A stretch of 64,000 nucleotides of DNA, from the NCBI RefSeq assembly GCF_938028735.1, contig NZ_CALIMF010000007.1, positions 1 to 64,000 of the forward strand, read 5' to 3'. Positions 25,666 to 34,650 of the stretch are shown here, one piece after another. The position numbers and the translations under genes were made by a program. Source of the DNA: an uncultured Thermanaerothrix sp. GTDB taxonomy: Bacteria > Chloroflexota > Anaerolineae > Anaerolineales > Anaerolineaceae. The first letter of the stretch is position 1; every line of letters begins with the position of its first letter. The notes below the pieces were generated by a model. It was not told the origin of the DNA and ran no database searches. It saw nothing but the letters and a program-made list of their open reading frames with translations.

Positions 25666-27402
25666 TCAGGAAGCGGGGCGATTTTGAGCTATCAGGGCTT
25701 CAATTTCTGCATTGCTTGGAGGAGTCTCGTTGGCAATCGCCAGATGCGCTGGTGCCCAAAAGGAGTCGGGTGCCAGATCAGCCAGCGCCTCAGGCACCCG
25801 ATGAAAGAGCCGCCAGGCGCTATGATGCCGCACAATGTGAACCATGTGGCGCGGGGTGATGGAGGAAGGGATAGCCATCGTCCATAGGAGGTAATTCGAG
25901 GTGACTACCAAACGCTTGAGCGTCCATCCCTGGCGCTGGCACCAATGCGGCATCCAGCGTGTCAATTCCATGGTTGCCTTGGGGTTCTGCAGGGCTTCTG
26001 GGAGCGTAGTGACCAGTACAGCCGTGTAGGTTAGGTAGAGAGGGGCCTCTATAGCAGGCCGATTGAGGGCAGCCGGGGATAGCGGTTGGGTGTCCTCTAC
26101 GCTGAGGGGTGGTGTAGGGGCTTCAAGATCTACGGACGGTTCGGCAGGAAACCCCCCGGTAGCCGCGGCCAAAGCCTCAAAAAAGTCGGGCGGCGGCTCA
26201 AAGGCGCCCTCGTGGACTTCTCCAAGGGGTTGAATATCCATTTCACCAGGTTCGAGTGTCCAGATGGCAGACCGGGTAGTTTCTTCCTCGGCTTGGCCGG
26301 CTTCGGTGACTAAGCGATCCTCATGGGCTGGGGGCTCTAATGAGGGCTCTTCAGGGGCAAACGTTATTTCAGGCAGCCAGTCTGCTTGTAAGCCTAGCGT
26401 TTCCTCGCGGGCAGATCGCTCTGGAGTGGGGGGTGGGGCCTCAGCCAACCATTGCTCCAACAGGCTCAGATCCGGCAGGGATATCTCCTCTTCTTCTCTC
26501 TCCTCGGGTGTAGCCCAGCCTTCTGACTCCATCATCCAGCTCAGGGATTCATCCTCAGGGGTTGAGCGTTCGCCCTCAGTGATGATCTCATCAGCGGGGC
26601 TGGTGAGAGGAGGAGCGGATGCCTCGGCAAGCAAGAGTTCTGAGGTTAGCCAAGGAGAGGCCTCAAGGGCTTCCGCTAACGACCGTCCTTGTTGCCGTGC
26701 CTGACTCAAAGGTATGGAGGTGGCAAAGAATAGCAATAATAGTGTCTGTGGGGTAAGCGGGCGAGCGTAGAGCAGGAGCGGTTCTCCCTGACCCAATGGT
26801 GTCACATACCGCAGCCATTCACCGTCTTTCAAGAGGCGTTGCCAGCGCTGCTCCATCCAGGATTCCAGGTGCTTTCGAAGAGATGTTCCAAGGGTACCCG
26901 TGTGGACAAGCAAGCGCCCAGCGCTATAAATCCAAGCGGCCTGCGCACTGCTCTGTCCCATGAAAGCATCCAGGTGCTGGCGGAGCGCTTCCAATGCTTG
27001 GGGCATTTGAGGCGGGGGCGGGAGGATTTTCTCACCTCGACAGAGAGTCTCCACGGCGAGTAGTAAATCGGGCAGGTAGAAGGGTTTGGAAAGGTAAGCC
27101 CAGGCAACAATAGTGGAGGCTTCTGGGTGGTATGGGTCATTCTCCGGCGGGAAGAGCAGGATGGGTAGGTGGGGAAACTGGCGCGATATGGTTTCCAGGC
27201 CTTCACGCAGGAGGGTATCGCCCGCAGGGAGGTCTGCAATGAGCAGATCAACGGGTTCCTGGGCAATGCGGTCAAAGATCTCCGCTGGAGAAGCACACAG
27301 GGTGACCCGGTAATGACCGGTTTCCTCCAGGCCTAGACGTAGCCATTCGGCGAATTGGGTTTGAGGGCTGAAAACCAGAAGGCTCTTTACATCATTTAGC
27401 AC
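25666..27402 (-). CDS. Receiver-like protein fused to an inactivated IS200/Y1-transposase-like domain
   Basis: About 578 residues. Residues 5-125 look like a response-regulator receiver (LLVFSPQTQFAEWLRLGLEETGHY, VDLLIADLPAGDTLL, LSKPFYLPDLLLAVETL); the phosphoacceptor-type Asp and the Lys are present but the usual acidic pair is not. A roadblock-like middle region (WIYSAGRLLVHTG) and a long acidic Glu/Pro-rich linker (260-440) follow. The last 115 residues align by eye with IS200 TnpA, but HUH is replaced by NYLLW and the catalytic Tyr by Leu (EIEALIAQN), so it cannot cut DNA. The start is uncertain: GTG 27402 has a possible leaderless promoter, TTG 27444 is the track choice. Confidence 0.7.
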   Translation of the reverse strand: MLNDVKSLLVFSPQTQFAEWLRLGLEETGHYRVTLCASPAEIFDRIAQEPVDLLIADLPAGDTLLREGLETISRQFPHLPILLFPPENDPYHPEASTIVAWAYLSKPFYLPDLLLAVETLCRGEKILPPPPQMPQALEALRQHLDAFMGQSSAQAAWIYSAGRLLVHTGTLGTSLRKHLESWMEQRWQRLLKDGEWLRYVTPLGQGEPLLLYARPLTPQTLLLLFFATSIPLSQARQQGRSLAEALEASPWLTSELLLAEASAPPLTSPADEIITEGERSTPEDESLSWMMESEGWATPEEREEEEISLPDLSLLEQWLAEAPPPTPERSAREETLGLQADWLPEITFAPEEPSLEPPAHEDRLVTEAGQAEEETTRSAIWTLEPGEMDIQPLGEVHEGAFEPPPDFFEALAAATGGFPAEPSVDLEAPTPPLSVEDTQPLSPAALNRPAIEAPLYLTYTAVLVTTLPEALQNPKATMELTRWMPHWCQRQGWTLKRLVVTSNYLLWTMAIPSSITPRHMVHIVRHHSAWRLFHRVPEALADLAPDSFWAPAHLAIANETPPSNAEIEALIAQNRPAS

Positions 27403-27468
27403 ATTTTTAAGTCTATCACGCCTGATAAGGCTGAGCAAGCGCAATGGTGGCGAAGTTCGCTTGGAGTC

Positions 27469-27497
27469 TTGGCAACCCCTGGCGGATATGGGATAAT
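27469..27497 (+). promoter_or_regulatory. Promoter of the wecC-wecB-GT4 operon
   Basis: TTGGCA (27469-27474), a 17-base spacer and GATAAT (27492-27497). The transcript would begin near 27504, about 36 bases before the GTG start of wecC. Confidence 0.65.
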
Positions 27498-27539
27498 TCA
27501 GGGCTGGCTCGGTATTCTCCGAATGTGAGGGAAAACGGC

Positions 27540-28823
27540 GTGAGGTTCAAAAAAGTTTGCGTTTTGGGTTTAGGCTATATTGGCCTGCCTACCGCCAGCA
27601 CGCTAGCCACCCATGGTCTGCAGGTCGTGGGGGTAGATGTCAATCCACAGATTGTGCATGGTTTACAAAACGGCAGGCTTCACCTTTATGAACCTGGATT
27701 GCGCACGTTGGTTCAGGCGGCTTTGCGTTCGGGCAATCTGGTGGTACGTAGCGAGCCAGAAACCGCAGATGCATTTATCATTGCTGTGCAGACCCCCTTT
27801 CTAGAGGATAAACGGGCAGATTTACGATATGTGCGGGCTGCCAGTGAAGCCATTGTCCCTCATTTAAGGACGGGAAACCTGGTTATCCTTGAGTCCACTT
27901 CCCCACCCCTGACGACCCTCCAGGTGGTTGCCCCCATTCTTGAGCGTTCAGGTTTACGAGCCGGGCAGGATTTCCACTTGGTTTATTCGCCGGAACGTGT
28001 CTTGCCGGGGCAGATTCTGCGCGAATTAATTGAGAATGCGCGTGTGGTTGGGGGGATTGATCGCGCCTCAGCCGAAGCAGCTCGTGACCTGTACGCCACT
28101 TTCGTACGAGGCGAGATTGTACTGACCGACTGCACCACTGCTGAGATGGTCAAGTTAATGGAGAATACCTTCCGCGATGTCAACATTGCACTAGCAAATG
28201 AATTTGCCCGGTTGGCAGATCGTCTGGGTATTGACGTGTGGGAGGCTATTGCACTGGCCAATCGCCATCCTCGGGTCAACATCTTGCGCCCAGGTCCTGG
28301 GGTGGGTGGACATTGCATTAGTGTGGATCCTTGGTTTCTGGTCGAGGCAGCCCCAGACCTGACCCGCTTGATCCGTTCCGCCCGTGAAGTCAATGACTCA
28401 CAGCCTGATTTTGTGGTGGAATGGGTGGAGCGCAATCTGGGACGCTTGGAGGGGCGGCGCCTGGCCGTTTTGGGCCTGGCCTATAAGCCCGATGTGGATG
28501 ATTTGCGCGAAAGTCCGGCCATTGAAGTAGTTCATCGGCTGGTCCATGCTGGGGCGCATGTGCGTGCCTACGAGCCCTTCAAACCCGAGGCTCAAATATC
28601 GGGTGTGCCAACTGTACCCACACTGCCAGAGGCGTTGGAGAAGGCCGAGGCATTGGTGTTGCTGGTAGGCCATACCAGCCTGCGCGAGATTAACCCCTAC
28701 GAGATTCAGACACTGACTCCGGCCCGCCTGGCTTTCGATGCCGTAAACGGTTGGGATAAGACAGCTTGGCAAGCGGCTGGTTTTCGAGTTCTGCGATTGG
28801 GGGATGGGCGCGAGGATGCCTGA
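27540..28823 (+). CDS. wecC: UDP-N-acetyl-D-mannosamine dehydrogenase
   Basis: 427 residues of the UDP-glucose/GDP-mannose dehydrogenase family. NAD motif VCVLGLGYIGLPTAS; VQTPF, ILESTSPP, YSPERVLPGQILRELIEN (WecC-type rather than UDP-glucose type), the central helix TAEMVKLMENTFRDVNIALANEFARLAD, and the active-site Cys in GPGVGGHCISVDPWF. It oxidises UDP-ManNAc to UDP-ManNAcA in two steps. GTG 27540 has GAGGG nine bases upstream; the track start adds 32 unlikely residues. The adjacent wecB supplies its substrate. Confidence 0.92.
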   Translation: MRFKKVCVLGLGYIGLPTASTLATHGLQVVGVDVNPQIVHGLQNGRLHLYEPGLRTLVQAALRSGNLVVRSEPETADAFIIAVQTPFLEDKRADLRYVRAASEAIVPHLRTGNLVILESTSPPLTTLQVVAPILERSGLRAGQDFHLVYSPERVLPGQILRELIENARVVGGIDRASAEAARDLYATFVRGEIVLTDCTTAEMVKLMENTFRDVNIALANEFARLADRLGIDVWEAIALANRHPRVNILRPGPGVGGHCISVDPWFLVEAAPDLTRLIRSAREVNDSQPDFVVEWVERNLGRLEGRRLAVLGLAYKPDVDDLRESPAIEVVHRLVHAGAHVRAYEPFKPEAQISGVPTVPTLPEALEKAEALVLLVGHTSLREINPYEIQTLTPARLAFDAVNGWDKTAWQAAGFRVLRLGDGREDA

Positions 28824-29985
28824 ACGTTTGCGCGTGGTTTCTATCTTTGGTACGCGCCCGGAGGCGGTCAAAATGGCGCCGGTGGTGCAGGCACTGGCGG
28901 CTTGCCCCGAAATTGAGTCGCGTGTGGTTGTAACCGCCCAACACCGCCAGATGCTGGACCAGGTGCTTGCCGTTTTCAACATCCAGCCAGACTTCGATCT
29001 GAATCTGATGCAGCCCAATCAGTCCCTGGCAGCATTAACGGCGAACATCTTGGTCCATCTCGACCCGGTGCTGGAAAAGTTGCGCCCGGATTGGGTGTTG
29101 GTGCAGGGTGATACCACCACTGTGATGACCACGGCGTTAGCATGTTACTATCGCCGTATCCGCGTGGGTCACGTGGAGGCAGGCCTGCGCACTGGCGACA
29201 AATGGCAACCCTTCCCGGAGGAAATCAATCGCCGCATCGCGGGTGTGGTGGCCGACTTGCACTTTGCGCCAACTGAGCACAGCCGACGCAACTTACTGGC
29301 CGAGGGTGTGCCAGATTGGCGAATCGTGGTTACCGGGAATCCGGTTATTGATGCGCTCCATCAGATTGTGCGCCAGCCAGTACCGGGGGAGGTAAAGGCT
29401 TTGCTGGCCCGTCATGGTATCGGACCAGGTGGAAAGCGCCTGATCCTGGTGACCGCCCACCGGCGCGAAAATTTCGGTCGGCCCCTCGAAGCCATTTGCC
29501 AAGCCCTGCGCCAGATTGCTGAAACTTTTGCTGACTCGGTGCACTTAGTTTACCCGGTGCATCTTAATCCGAATGTGCAAAAGCCTGTGTATACCCTCCT
29601 TTCCAATATTTCAAACATTACCCTTATCGCCCCTTTGGACTATCTACCGATGGTGCATTTGATGCGTCAGGCCACCTTGGTGCTGACCGACTCAGGAGGT
29701 ATTCAGGAAGAGGCCAGCAGCTTGGGGATTCCTACTTTGGTACTTCGGGCAGTCACCGAACGCCCGGAGGGGGTGGAAGCAGGTATCCTGAAACTGGTGG
29801 GCACGGATCCTGAAACGATAGTGAATGAAACGGCCCGCCTGTTGAGAGATGAGCGGGCCTATGCTGCCATGGCGCAAGCGGCAAATCCCTTTGGAGATGG
29901 ACACGCCGCTGAGCGCATCGTGACGGCTCTACTGACCTTTCGTGAGCCCCACATGAACCTGATCAACGATGGCAACCCCAATTAG
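28816..29985 (+). CDS. wecB: UDP-N-acetylglucosamine 2-epimerase (non-hydrolysing)
   Basis: 389 residues, GT-B-like fold. SIFGTRPEAVKMAPV, VTAQHRQMLDQVL, VQGDTTTVMTTALACYY, GHVEAGLRT, PFPEEINRRIAGVVADLHFAPTEHSRRNLLAEG, VTAHRRENFG, PLDYLPMVHLM, LTDSGGIQEEASSLGIPTLVLRAVTERPEGVEAG are all standard WecB blocks. It converts UDP-GlcNAc to UDP-ManNAc. ATG 28816 gives the typical short N-terminus; ATG 28804 in the same frame is possible. The gene overlaps wecC by a few bases. Confidence 0.95.
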   Translation: MPERLRVVSIFGTRPEAVKMAPVVQALAACPEIESRVVVTAQHRQMLDQVLAVFNIQPDFDLNLMQPNQSLAALTANILVHLDPVLEKLRPDWVLVQGDTTTVMTTALACYYRRIRVGHVEAGLRTGDKWQPFPEEINRRIAGVVADLHFAPTEHSRRNLLAEGVPDWRIVVTGNPVIDALHQIVRQPVPGEVKALLARHGIGPGGKRLILVTAHRRENFGRPLEAICQALRQIAETFADSVHLVYPVHLNPNVQKPVYTLLSNISNITLIAPLDYLPMVHLMRQATLVLTDSGGIQEEASSLGIPTLVLRAVTERPEGVEAGILKLVGTDPETIVNETARLLRDERAYAAMAQAANPFGDGHAAERIVTALLTFREPHMNLINDGNPN

Positions 29986-31009
29986 GAATGTTTGCATTTG
30001 GCCAAAACTGGAGGGCTTGGGTGGGCCAACCTCCTTCCAACGCCGTCTAATGGTGGCCTTACAAGCCCGGGGCGTGTCGGTACATCATGATCCCCAGGAT
30101 CCGGACTGTCAGGCAATCCTGCTCATCGGTGGAACCCGCCACGTAGGTGTGTTGTGGCGGGCTCATCAGCGCGGTCTCCGCATCTTGCAACGCCTGGATG
30201 GGATGAACTGGATTCATCGGCGGCGTTTTCAGGGGCTCCGTTATGCTCTGCGTGCCGAGTACGCCAATCTAAATCTGGCCTTCATTCGCCGTTTTCTAGC
30301 GGATGGCGTGGTATATCAGAGCCAATTTGCCCGTGCCTGGTGGCAGCGAGTTTACGGGCGGGGAGAGAAGTGGGAGACGGTGATCTATAACGGGGTGGAT
30401 TTGGATCAGTTTGCTCCCTTTGGTATGCATGAGCGCCCCGCCGAACGCTGGCGCATGCTGGTGGTTGAGGGTCATCTGCGCGGCGGGAGCGCGCTGGGCC
30501 TAGAAAGCGCGGTGCGTCTGATGCGTGCTTTGCAGGAACGGGCCAGCCGTCCGGTGGAGTTGTGGGTGGCGGGGGAGGTGCCGACAGCAGAGCGAACCCT
30601 TGTCTCTTCGCTGGCTTGCGATCTAACCTTGAACTGGGTAGGGGTGGTCTCGCCAGAACGCATTGCCTATTTGGACCGTTCGTCACATCTATTCTTTTCG
30701 GCTGAATTGCATCCCGCCTGTCCAAATGCCGTGATTGAAGCCCTCGCGTGTGGTCTGCCGGTGGTAGGTTTTGACACCGGCGCACTGGGTGAGATTGTGA
30801 CTCCCGTGGCTGGGCGGGTTGTTCCATATGGTGCCGATCCCTGGCGCCTTCAGTCTCCGCAGATTGAGCCTCTCGTGGAGGCCAGCCTTGAGATCTTATC
30901 CAATTGGTCGGTCTTCTCGCGCGGTGCGCGCCAGCGTGCCGAAGCGGCCTTTGGGCTGGAGCGGATGACTTCTCAGTATCTCGAGGCGCTTCAGGTGATT
31001 TTGGGGTAA
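29969..31009 (+). CDS. Family GT4 glycosyltransferase
   Basis: 346 residues. The N-terminal glycine loop is PKLEGLGGPTSFQRRL, then ILQRLDGMNW, VVYQSQFARAWW, VIYNGVDLDQFAP. The donor domain has VGVVSPERIAYLDRSSHLFFSAELHPACPNAVIEALACGLPVVGFDTGALGEIV. The N-terminal overlap of 17 bases with wecB indicates one transcript. It may use UDP-ManNAc(A) or a related donor (inference from the operon). Confidence 0.88.
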   Translation: MATPIRNVCIWPKLEGLGGPTSFQRRLMVALQARGVSVHHDPQDPDCQAILLIGGTRHVGVLWRAHQRGLRILQRLDGMNWIHRRRFQGLRYALRAEYANLNLAFIRRFLADGVVYQSQFARAWWQRVYGRGEKWETVIYNGVDLDQFAPFGMHERPAERWRMLVVEGHLRGGSALGLESAVRLMRALQERASRPVELWVAGEVPTAERTLVSSLACDLTLNWVGVVSPERIAYLDRSSHLFFSAELHPACPNAVIEALACGLPVVGFDTGALGEIVTPVAGRVVPYGADPWRLQSPQIEPLVEASLEILSNWSVFSRGARQRAEAAFGLERMTSQYLEALQVILG

Positions 31010-31022
31010 TTCCCTCGCAGAA

Positions 31023-31544
31023 TCACAGCCCGCCTAGGATCAGCCCCTGAGTGCCACGACTGATCTCCCAGGGATAGACAATATACGCATCGGTTGTGGC
31101 AGCGTAATAATCAGGACGTGCCGTACCGAAAAGACTGCGATAGGGGTTGAAGTGTAACACACAGGTGTAAGGGATTCCCCCCGCTCCAGTAATGCGATTT
31201 TTGACCGCAGTGATGGTGCGCCCAGACCCCCAGACGTCATCTACGACCAAAATGCGACGGTTACGCAAAAGGTGATCTTCTGGGAACTGTAAGAACTTGG
31301 GCCAGGCCAGCAAGCGAGATTTGTCTTTCTCTTTTTCTTTGAGGTTCTCGTACTCTAGCTCGGCGGGGAAATCCACTGAAGCCGTAAGAATAATGCTCAT
31401 TTTCAGCGCTTCGGCCAGCAGGCCTCCGGGAATAATACCGCCATGGGTGATCATTACCATGGCGTCGAACTCTACTTCGAACTGAGGAATAAGATGGTCA
31501 ATTAACTGCTCTACATCATTCCAGGTTAAAACCTCACGCCGCAT
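31023..31544 (-). CDS. Purine-type phosphoribosyltransferase
   Basis: 173 residues of the type I PRTase fold. The PRPP loop is RRILVVDDVWGSGRTI and the early loop is MITHGGIIPGGLLAEAL. The layout resembles xanthine/hypoxanthine-guanine phosphoribosyltransferases, and the flexible hood region (AELEYENLKEKEKDKSR) is charged. The base used cannot be assigned. The minus-strand promoter has TATAAT at 31585-31590 and GGGAG precedes the ATG. It is convergent with the GT4 gene. Confidence 0.8.
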   Translation of the reverse strand: MRREVLTWNDVEQLIDHLIPQFEVEFDAMVMITHGGIIPGGLLAEALKMSIILTASVDFPAELEYENLKEKEKDKSRLLAWPKFLQFPEDHLLRNRRILVVDDVWGSGRTITAVKNRITGAGGIPYTCVLHFNPYRSLFGTARPDYYAATTDAYIVYPWEISRGTQGLILGGL

Positions 31545-31600
31545 GCCCTGGCTCCCGGTCAGTTTTTAAGGTTGGTTAGTTCCAATTATACTCGCCCCTA

Positions 31601-32494
31601 CTACTGGGTGAAGTCCAATTGCCACCCACCGATAAAGGTTTGTCCATCTGGTGTTTTACACTGTGGGGGTTGGAGCCCCCGTACTGTTTCTCCCACATCG
31701 CCGGGTCGAACATCATATACTAGATGAGGGTCCAACAAGGCATCGGCGTAGCCAGGGCTGATCGTGGGGTAAAGCCCAGTATAGAAGACATTCTGCCCAC
31801 TATTCCAAAGTAATGTAATCGGAATGCCTGGCAACGGCTGCCCGTTATTATCGGTCAGGTAAATCTGGAGCAGGCCCGCGGGGACGCCGCTTTCGCATAA
31901 CTGACGTTGTTCGACTAGTTTGAACGGCGCCTGAAGGGCTGCGCGCTGAGTAGGTGAAGGCCGGGGGGTGAAAGTCGGCCAGGGGGTCACAGTGGAAGTA
32001 GGGGAAGGCGTAGGAGTCGGTGTGGCGATGGCCTGACCAAGATCGAGCGTCGGTAGAGGGGTTGTGTAAGCAGGAGTGCCAGAACCAGAGGCAGGGGTTG
32101 CCGATGATGAAGGAGAGAGGGTGGATGAAGTGAGGTCAGTCACCAACTGGGCCAACGCACGTGCGCTCTCAAGATTGTTCCCTTCTGCCAGCCATTGCTG
32201 TGCCTGGCTAGCCAGCGCTTCTGGTGCAAGGTCGCCATCAAGCAATTGCAGACGCAGGCGGGCGCGCTCGAGGTTGCCATTGGATTGGTAAGCCTGGGCG
32301 ATCAGCAGGCGATAGGTGGCCTTGTATGGTTCGCCTAGCATGGCGGGAGCCGTATCTACATAGCGCAGGGGGCTGAGCACACGCGCGATGAACAACCCAA
32401 GCAGGACCCCTAGCACCAGCCCGGTGAGCAGGTACAAAGGTGGTTGGGGAGATGGCTCTTCGCTAGGATAGTTGTCCAGGTCGTCAAGGGTCAT
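31601..32494 (-). CDS. Membrane-anchored protein with Ser/Thr/Pro linker and C-terminal beta domain
   Basis: 297 residues, function unknown. One membrane helix (LYLLTGLVLGVLLGLFIARV) is near residues 20-40. It is followed by a helical region with YRLLIAQAYQSNGNLERARLRLQLLDG, similar to one in the upstream gene. A long low-complexity linker (TSSTLSPSSSATPASGSGTP...TPTPTPSPTSTVTPWPTFTPRPSPT) leads to a C-terminal extracellular-looking domain (LLQIYLTDNNGQPLPGIPITLLWNSG). ATGA overlap with the 119-residue gene upstream makes them a pair. Confidence 0.72.
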   Translation of the reverse strand: MTLDDLDNYPSEEPSPQPPLYLLTGLVLGVLLGLFIARVLSPLRYVDTAPAMLGEPYKATYRLLIAQAYQSNGNLERARLRLQLLDGDLAPEALASQAQQWLAEGNNLESARALAQLVTDLTSSTLSPSSSATPASGSGTPAYTTPLPTLDLGQAIATPTPTPSPTSTVTPWPTFTPRPSPTQRAALQAPFKLVEQRQLCESGVPAGLLQIYLTDNNGQPLPGIPITLLWNSGQNVFYTGLYPTISPGYADALLDPHLVYDVRPGDVGETVRGLQPPQCKTPDGQTFIGGWQLDFTQ

Positions 32495-32850
32495 GGTGTT
32501 ACCGTGGATTGAATGCGGGGGTAAGTCTGGAGAGCCTGGAAGAGACGCGCCAAGGTTTCAATGTCCTCGCGTGCATATCCCAACTGCTGGGCGGTCAGGA
32601 TGGCTTCTTGCACTTTGCGTAAGGGAGATTCTCCCAGCAGGGCCAGGCGTTGTGCTGCGGCATTCACATCCCCTTCGCGCTGGTAGATCTCGGCCACCAT
32701 CAATACATAATCAGCCTGGTAGTCGGCGCGTAGGGTTTCGGGAGTCATGTCCTTGGGCTGGGCGGCGAGAATGCCCCACCCTAGATAGAGTCCCAGCCCC
32801 AATCCTACCGCCAGCGTGAACAGAAAACCCAAAACGCGCCAGAGTCGCAC
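32491..32850 (-). CDS. Small single-pass membrane protein with TPR-like helices
   Basis: 119 residues. An N-terminal membrane helix (FLFTLAVGLGLGLYLGWGI) is followed by a helical part, LRADYQADYVLMVAEIYQREGDVNAAAQRLALLG, that closely matches the arrangement in the next gene, suggesting duplication. It starts with GTG two bases after the hutU stop, with AAGGAGA upstream. No known family recognised. Confidence 0.7.
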   Translation of the reverse strand: MRLWRVLGFLFTLAVGLGLGLYLGWGILAAQPKDMTPETLRADYQADYVLMVAEIYQREGDVNAAAQRLALLGESPLRKVQEAILTAQQLGYAREDIETLARLFQALQTYPRIQSTVTP

Positions 32851-32852
32851 GG

Positions 32853-34514
32853 CTAGGGAGTCTCCTTAAGCATAGGGATGCGTAACCCATGGCGGCGAGC
32901 CGCGGCAATGGCTTCAGGGTAACCGGCATCGGCGTGACGCACAATGCCCATGCCAGGATCGGTGGTAAGTACGCGTTCCAGCCGTCGAGCTGCTTCGGGC
33001 GTACCATCGGCCACCACTACCATTCCGGCGTGCTGGCTAAAGCCAATTCCCACACCACCTCCATGATGGAAGGCCACCCAGGTCGCGCCGGCAGCGGTGT
33101 TGACCAGGGCGTTCAAAATAGGCCAATCAGAGATGGCGTCACTTCCGTCGCGCATTCCTTCAGTCTCACGATTGGGAGAGGCGACAGAACCGGCATCCAG
33201 GTGGTCCCGGCCGATTACAATTGGGGCTTTGAGGATACCCTGAGCTACCATCTCGTTGAATTTTAGCCCGGCTTTAGCGCGCTCACCATACCCCAGCCAG
33301 CAAATGCGCGCCGGTAAGCCCTGGAAGGGGACCCTCTCGCGCGCCATGCGCAACCAACGCTGTAAGTGCTCGTCCTCAGGGAAAAGTTTCATAATGGCCT
33401 TGTCAGTGCGATAGATGTCCTCAGGATCACCTGAAAGGGCTACCCAACGGAAGGGACCTTTGCCCTCACAAAACAGGGGACGGATGTAGGCGGGTACAAA
33501 GCCAGGAAAGTTAAAAGCGTCTTTGACACCGGCCTCATAGGCGCGCTGGCGCAAATTATTCCCATAATCAAAGACCTCAGCCCCGCGGCGCTGGAATTCG
33601 AGCATGGCTTGCACATGCCGGGCCATGGAATCCATGGCTCGACGTTCGTATTCAGCCGGGTCTTTGGTACGTAGTACCGCCGCTTCTTCGACACTTAGCC
33701 CACTAGGGATGTACATGAGCACATCGTGCGCGGGTGTTTGGTCGGTAACCACGTCAGGGGTCACCCCGCGCGTGACCAATTCCGGGTAAATATCCGCCGC
33801 GTTGGCGATTAGCCCAATCGAGCGTGGGATACCTTTGTCTAGGCATTCCTCAACCCGTGTCATGGCCTCCTCAAGGTCGTTGGTCACTTCGTCAACGTAC
33901 CCGATTTCCAGGCGGCGGCGGGCTCGCGCAGGATCCACTTCCACAATTAACCCTACCCCTTCATTCATCGTAATAGCAAGGGGTTGAGCACCTCCCATGC
34001 CACCCAAGCCGGCCGTCAGCACAAACTTCCCTTGCAGCGAAGGCCAGCCGCGTTTGCGCGCCACGGCGGCTAAAGTCTCATACGTGCCTTGAAGGATGCC
34101 CTGGGTACCGATGTAAATCCAAGAACCGGCAGTCATTTGCCCGAACATCATCAAACCTTTGGCGACCAGTTCGTCAAAGTGCTTCTGAGTTGCCCAGTGT
34201 GGCACAAGGTTGGAATTGGCGATCAGCACGCGCGGCGCATCGGGGTGGGTTTTGAAGATTGCCACGGGCTTGCCCGATTGCACCAACAGCGTTTCGTCAT
34301 TTTCCAATTCACGCAAGCACGCCAGAATAGCCTCAAACGCTTCCCAGTTACGGGCTGCCTGACCACGCCCACCGTAGACCACCAGATCCTGAGGGCGTTC
34401 GGCGACCTCAGGGTCTAGGTTGTTCTGGATCATACGATAGGCGGCCTCGGTCTGCCACGATTTGCAGGTGAGCTGGTTGCCGCGAGGGGCACGAACAACG
34501 CGCGGTTGAGTCAT
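32853..34514 (-). CDS. hutU: Urocanate hydratase
   Basis: 553 residues, usual for the family. It converts urocanate to imidazolonepropionate in histidine degradation using tightly bound NAD+. Recognisable blocks: [27 protein letters not shown]-type [116 protein letters not shown] and [20 protein letters not shown] 34514 has GGAGG seven bases upstream. The other hut genes are not in the window. Confidence 0.97.
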   Translation of the reverse strand: MTQPRVVRAPRGNQLTCKSWQTEAAYRMIQNNLDPEVAERPQDLVVYGGRGQAARNWEAFEAILACLRELENDETLLVQSGKPVAIFKTHPDAPRVLIANSNLVPHWATQKHFDELVAKGLMMFGQMTAGSWIYIGTQGILQGTYETLAAVARKRGWPSLQGKFVLTAGLGGMGGAQPLAITMNEGVGLIVEVDPARARRRLEIGYVDEVTNDLEEAMTRVEECLDKGIPRSIGLIANAADIYPELVTRGVTPDVVTDQTPAHDVLMYIPSGLSVEEAAVLRTKDPAEYERRAMDSMARHVQAMLEFQRRGAEVFDYGNNLRQRAYEAGVKDAFNFPGFVPAYIRPLFCEGKGPFRWVALSGDPEDIYRTDKAIMKLFPEDEHLQRWLRMARERVPFQGLPARICWLGYGERAKAGLKFNEMVAQGILKAPIVIGRDHLDAGSVASPNRETEGMRDGSDAISDWPILNALVNTAAGATWVAFHHGGGVGIGFSQHAGMVVVADGTPEAARRLERVLTTDPGMGIVRHADAGYPEAIAAARRHGLRIPMLKETP

Positions 34515-34614
34515 AGTTTTGCCTCCAAAGTCTAGCCAGGAAATTGTTAGCGGCGAGATCGGTGGGACATTTTTCATTTTACATCAGAAATGGGTAGAGA
34601 AGACGAGGTGAACC

Positions 34615-34643
34615 TTGCTCTTTAGCGGCTCTCGGGGCATAAT
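34615..34643 (+). promoter_or_regulatory. Promoter of the Tgt-like/Arm-like operon, apparently leaderless
   Basis: TTGCTC (34615-34620), a 17-base spacer and CATAAT (34638-34643). Only seven bases separate the -10 from the ATG at 34651, and no ribosome binding site is seen, so the first gene is probably translated from a leaderless message. Confidence 0.6.
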
Positions 34644-34650
34644 CCAAGCG

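Noticed and set aside
25666-26100. An active IS200/IS605 insertion sequence
   Set aside because: The transposase-like domain is fused within a long host-like protein, lacks HUH and Tyr, and has no flanking hairpin ends or omega RNA.
26264-26704. 146-residue plus-strand ORF
   Set aside because: Lies antisense in the Glu/Pro-rich linker of the receiver fusion gene; Ser/Arg-rich composition is that of a shadow frame.
27444-27539. Upstream extension of wecC used by the ORF track
   Set aside because: It crosses the promoter and ribosome binding site, and the residues are not like the WecC N-terminus.
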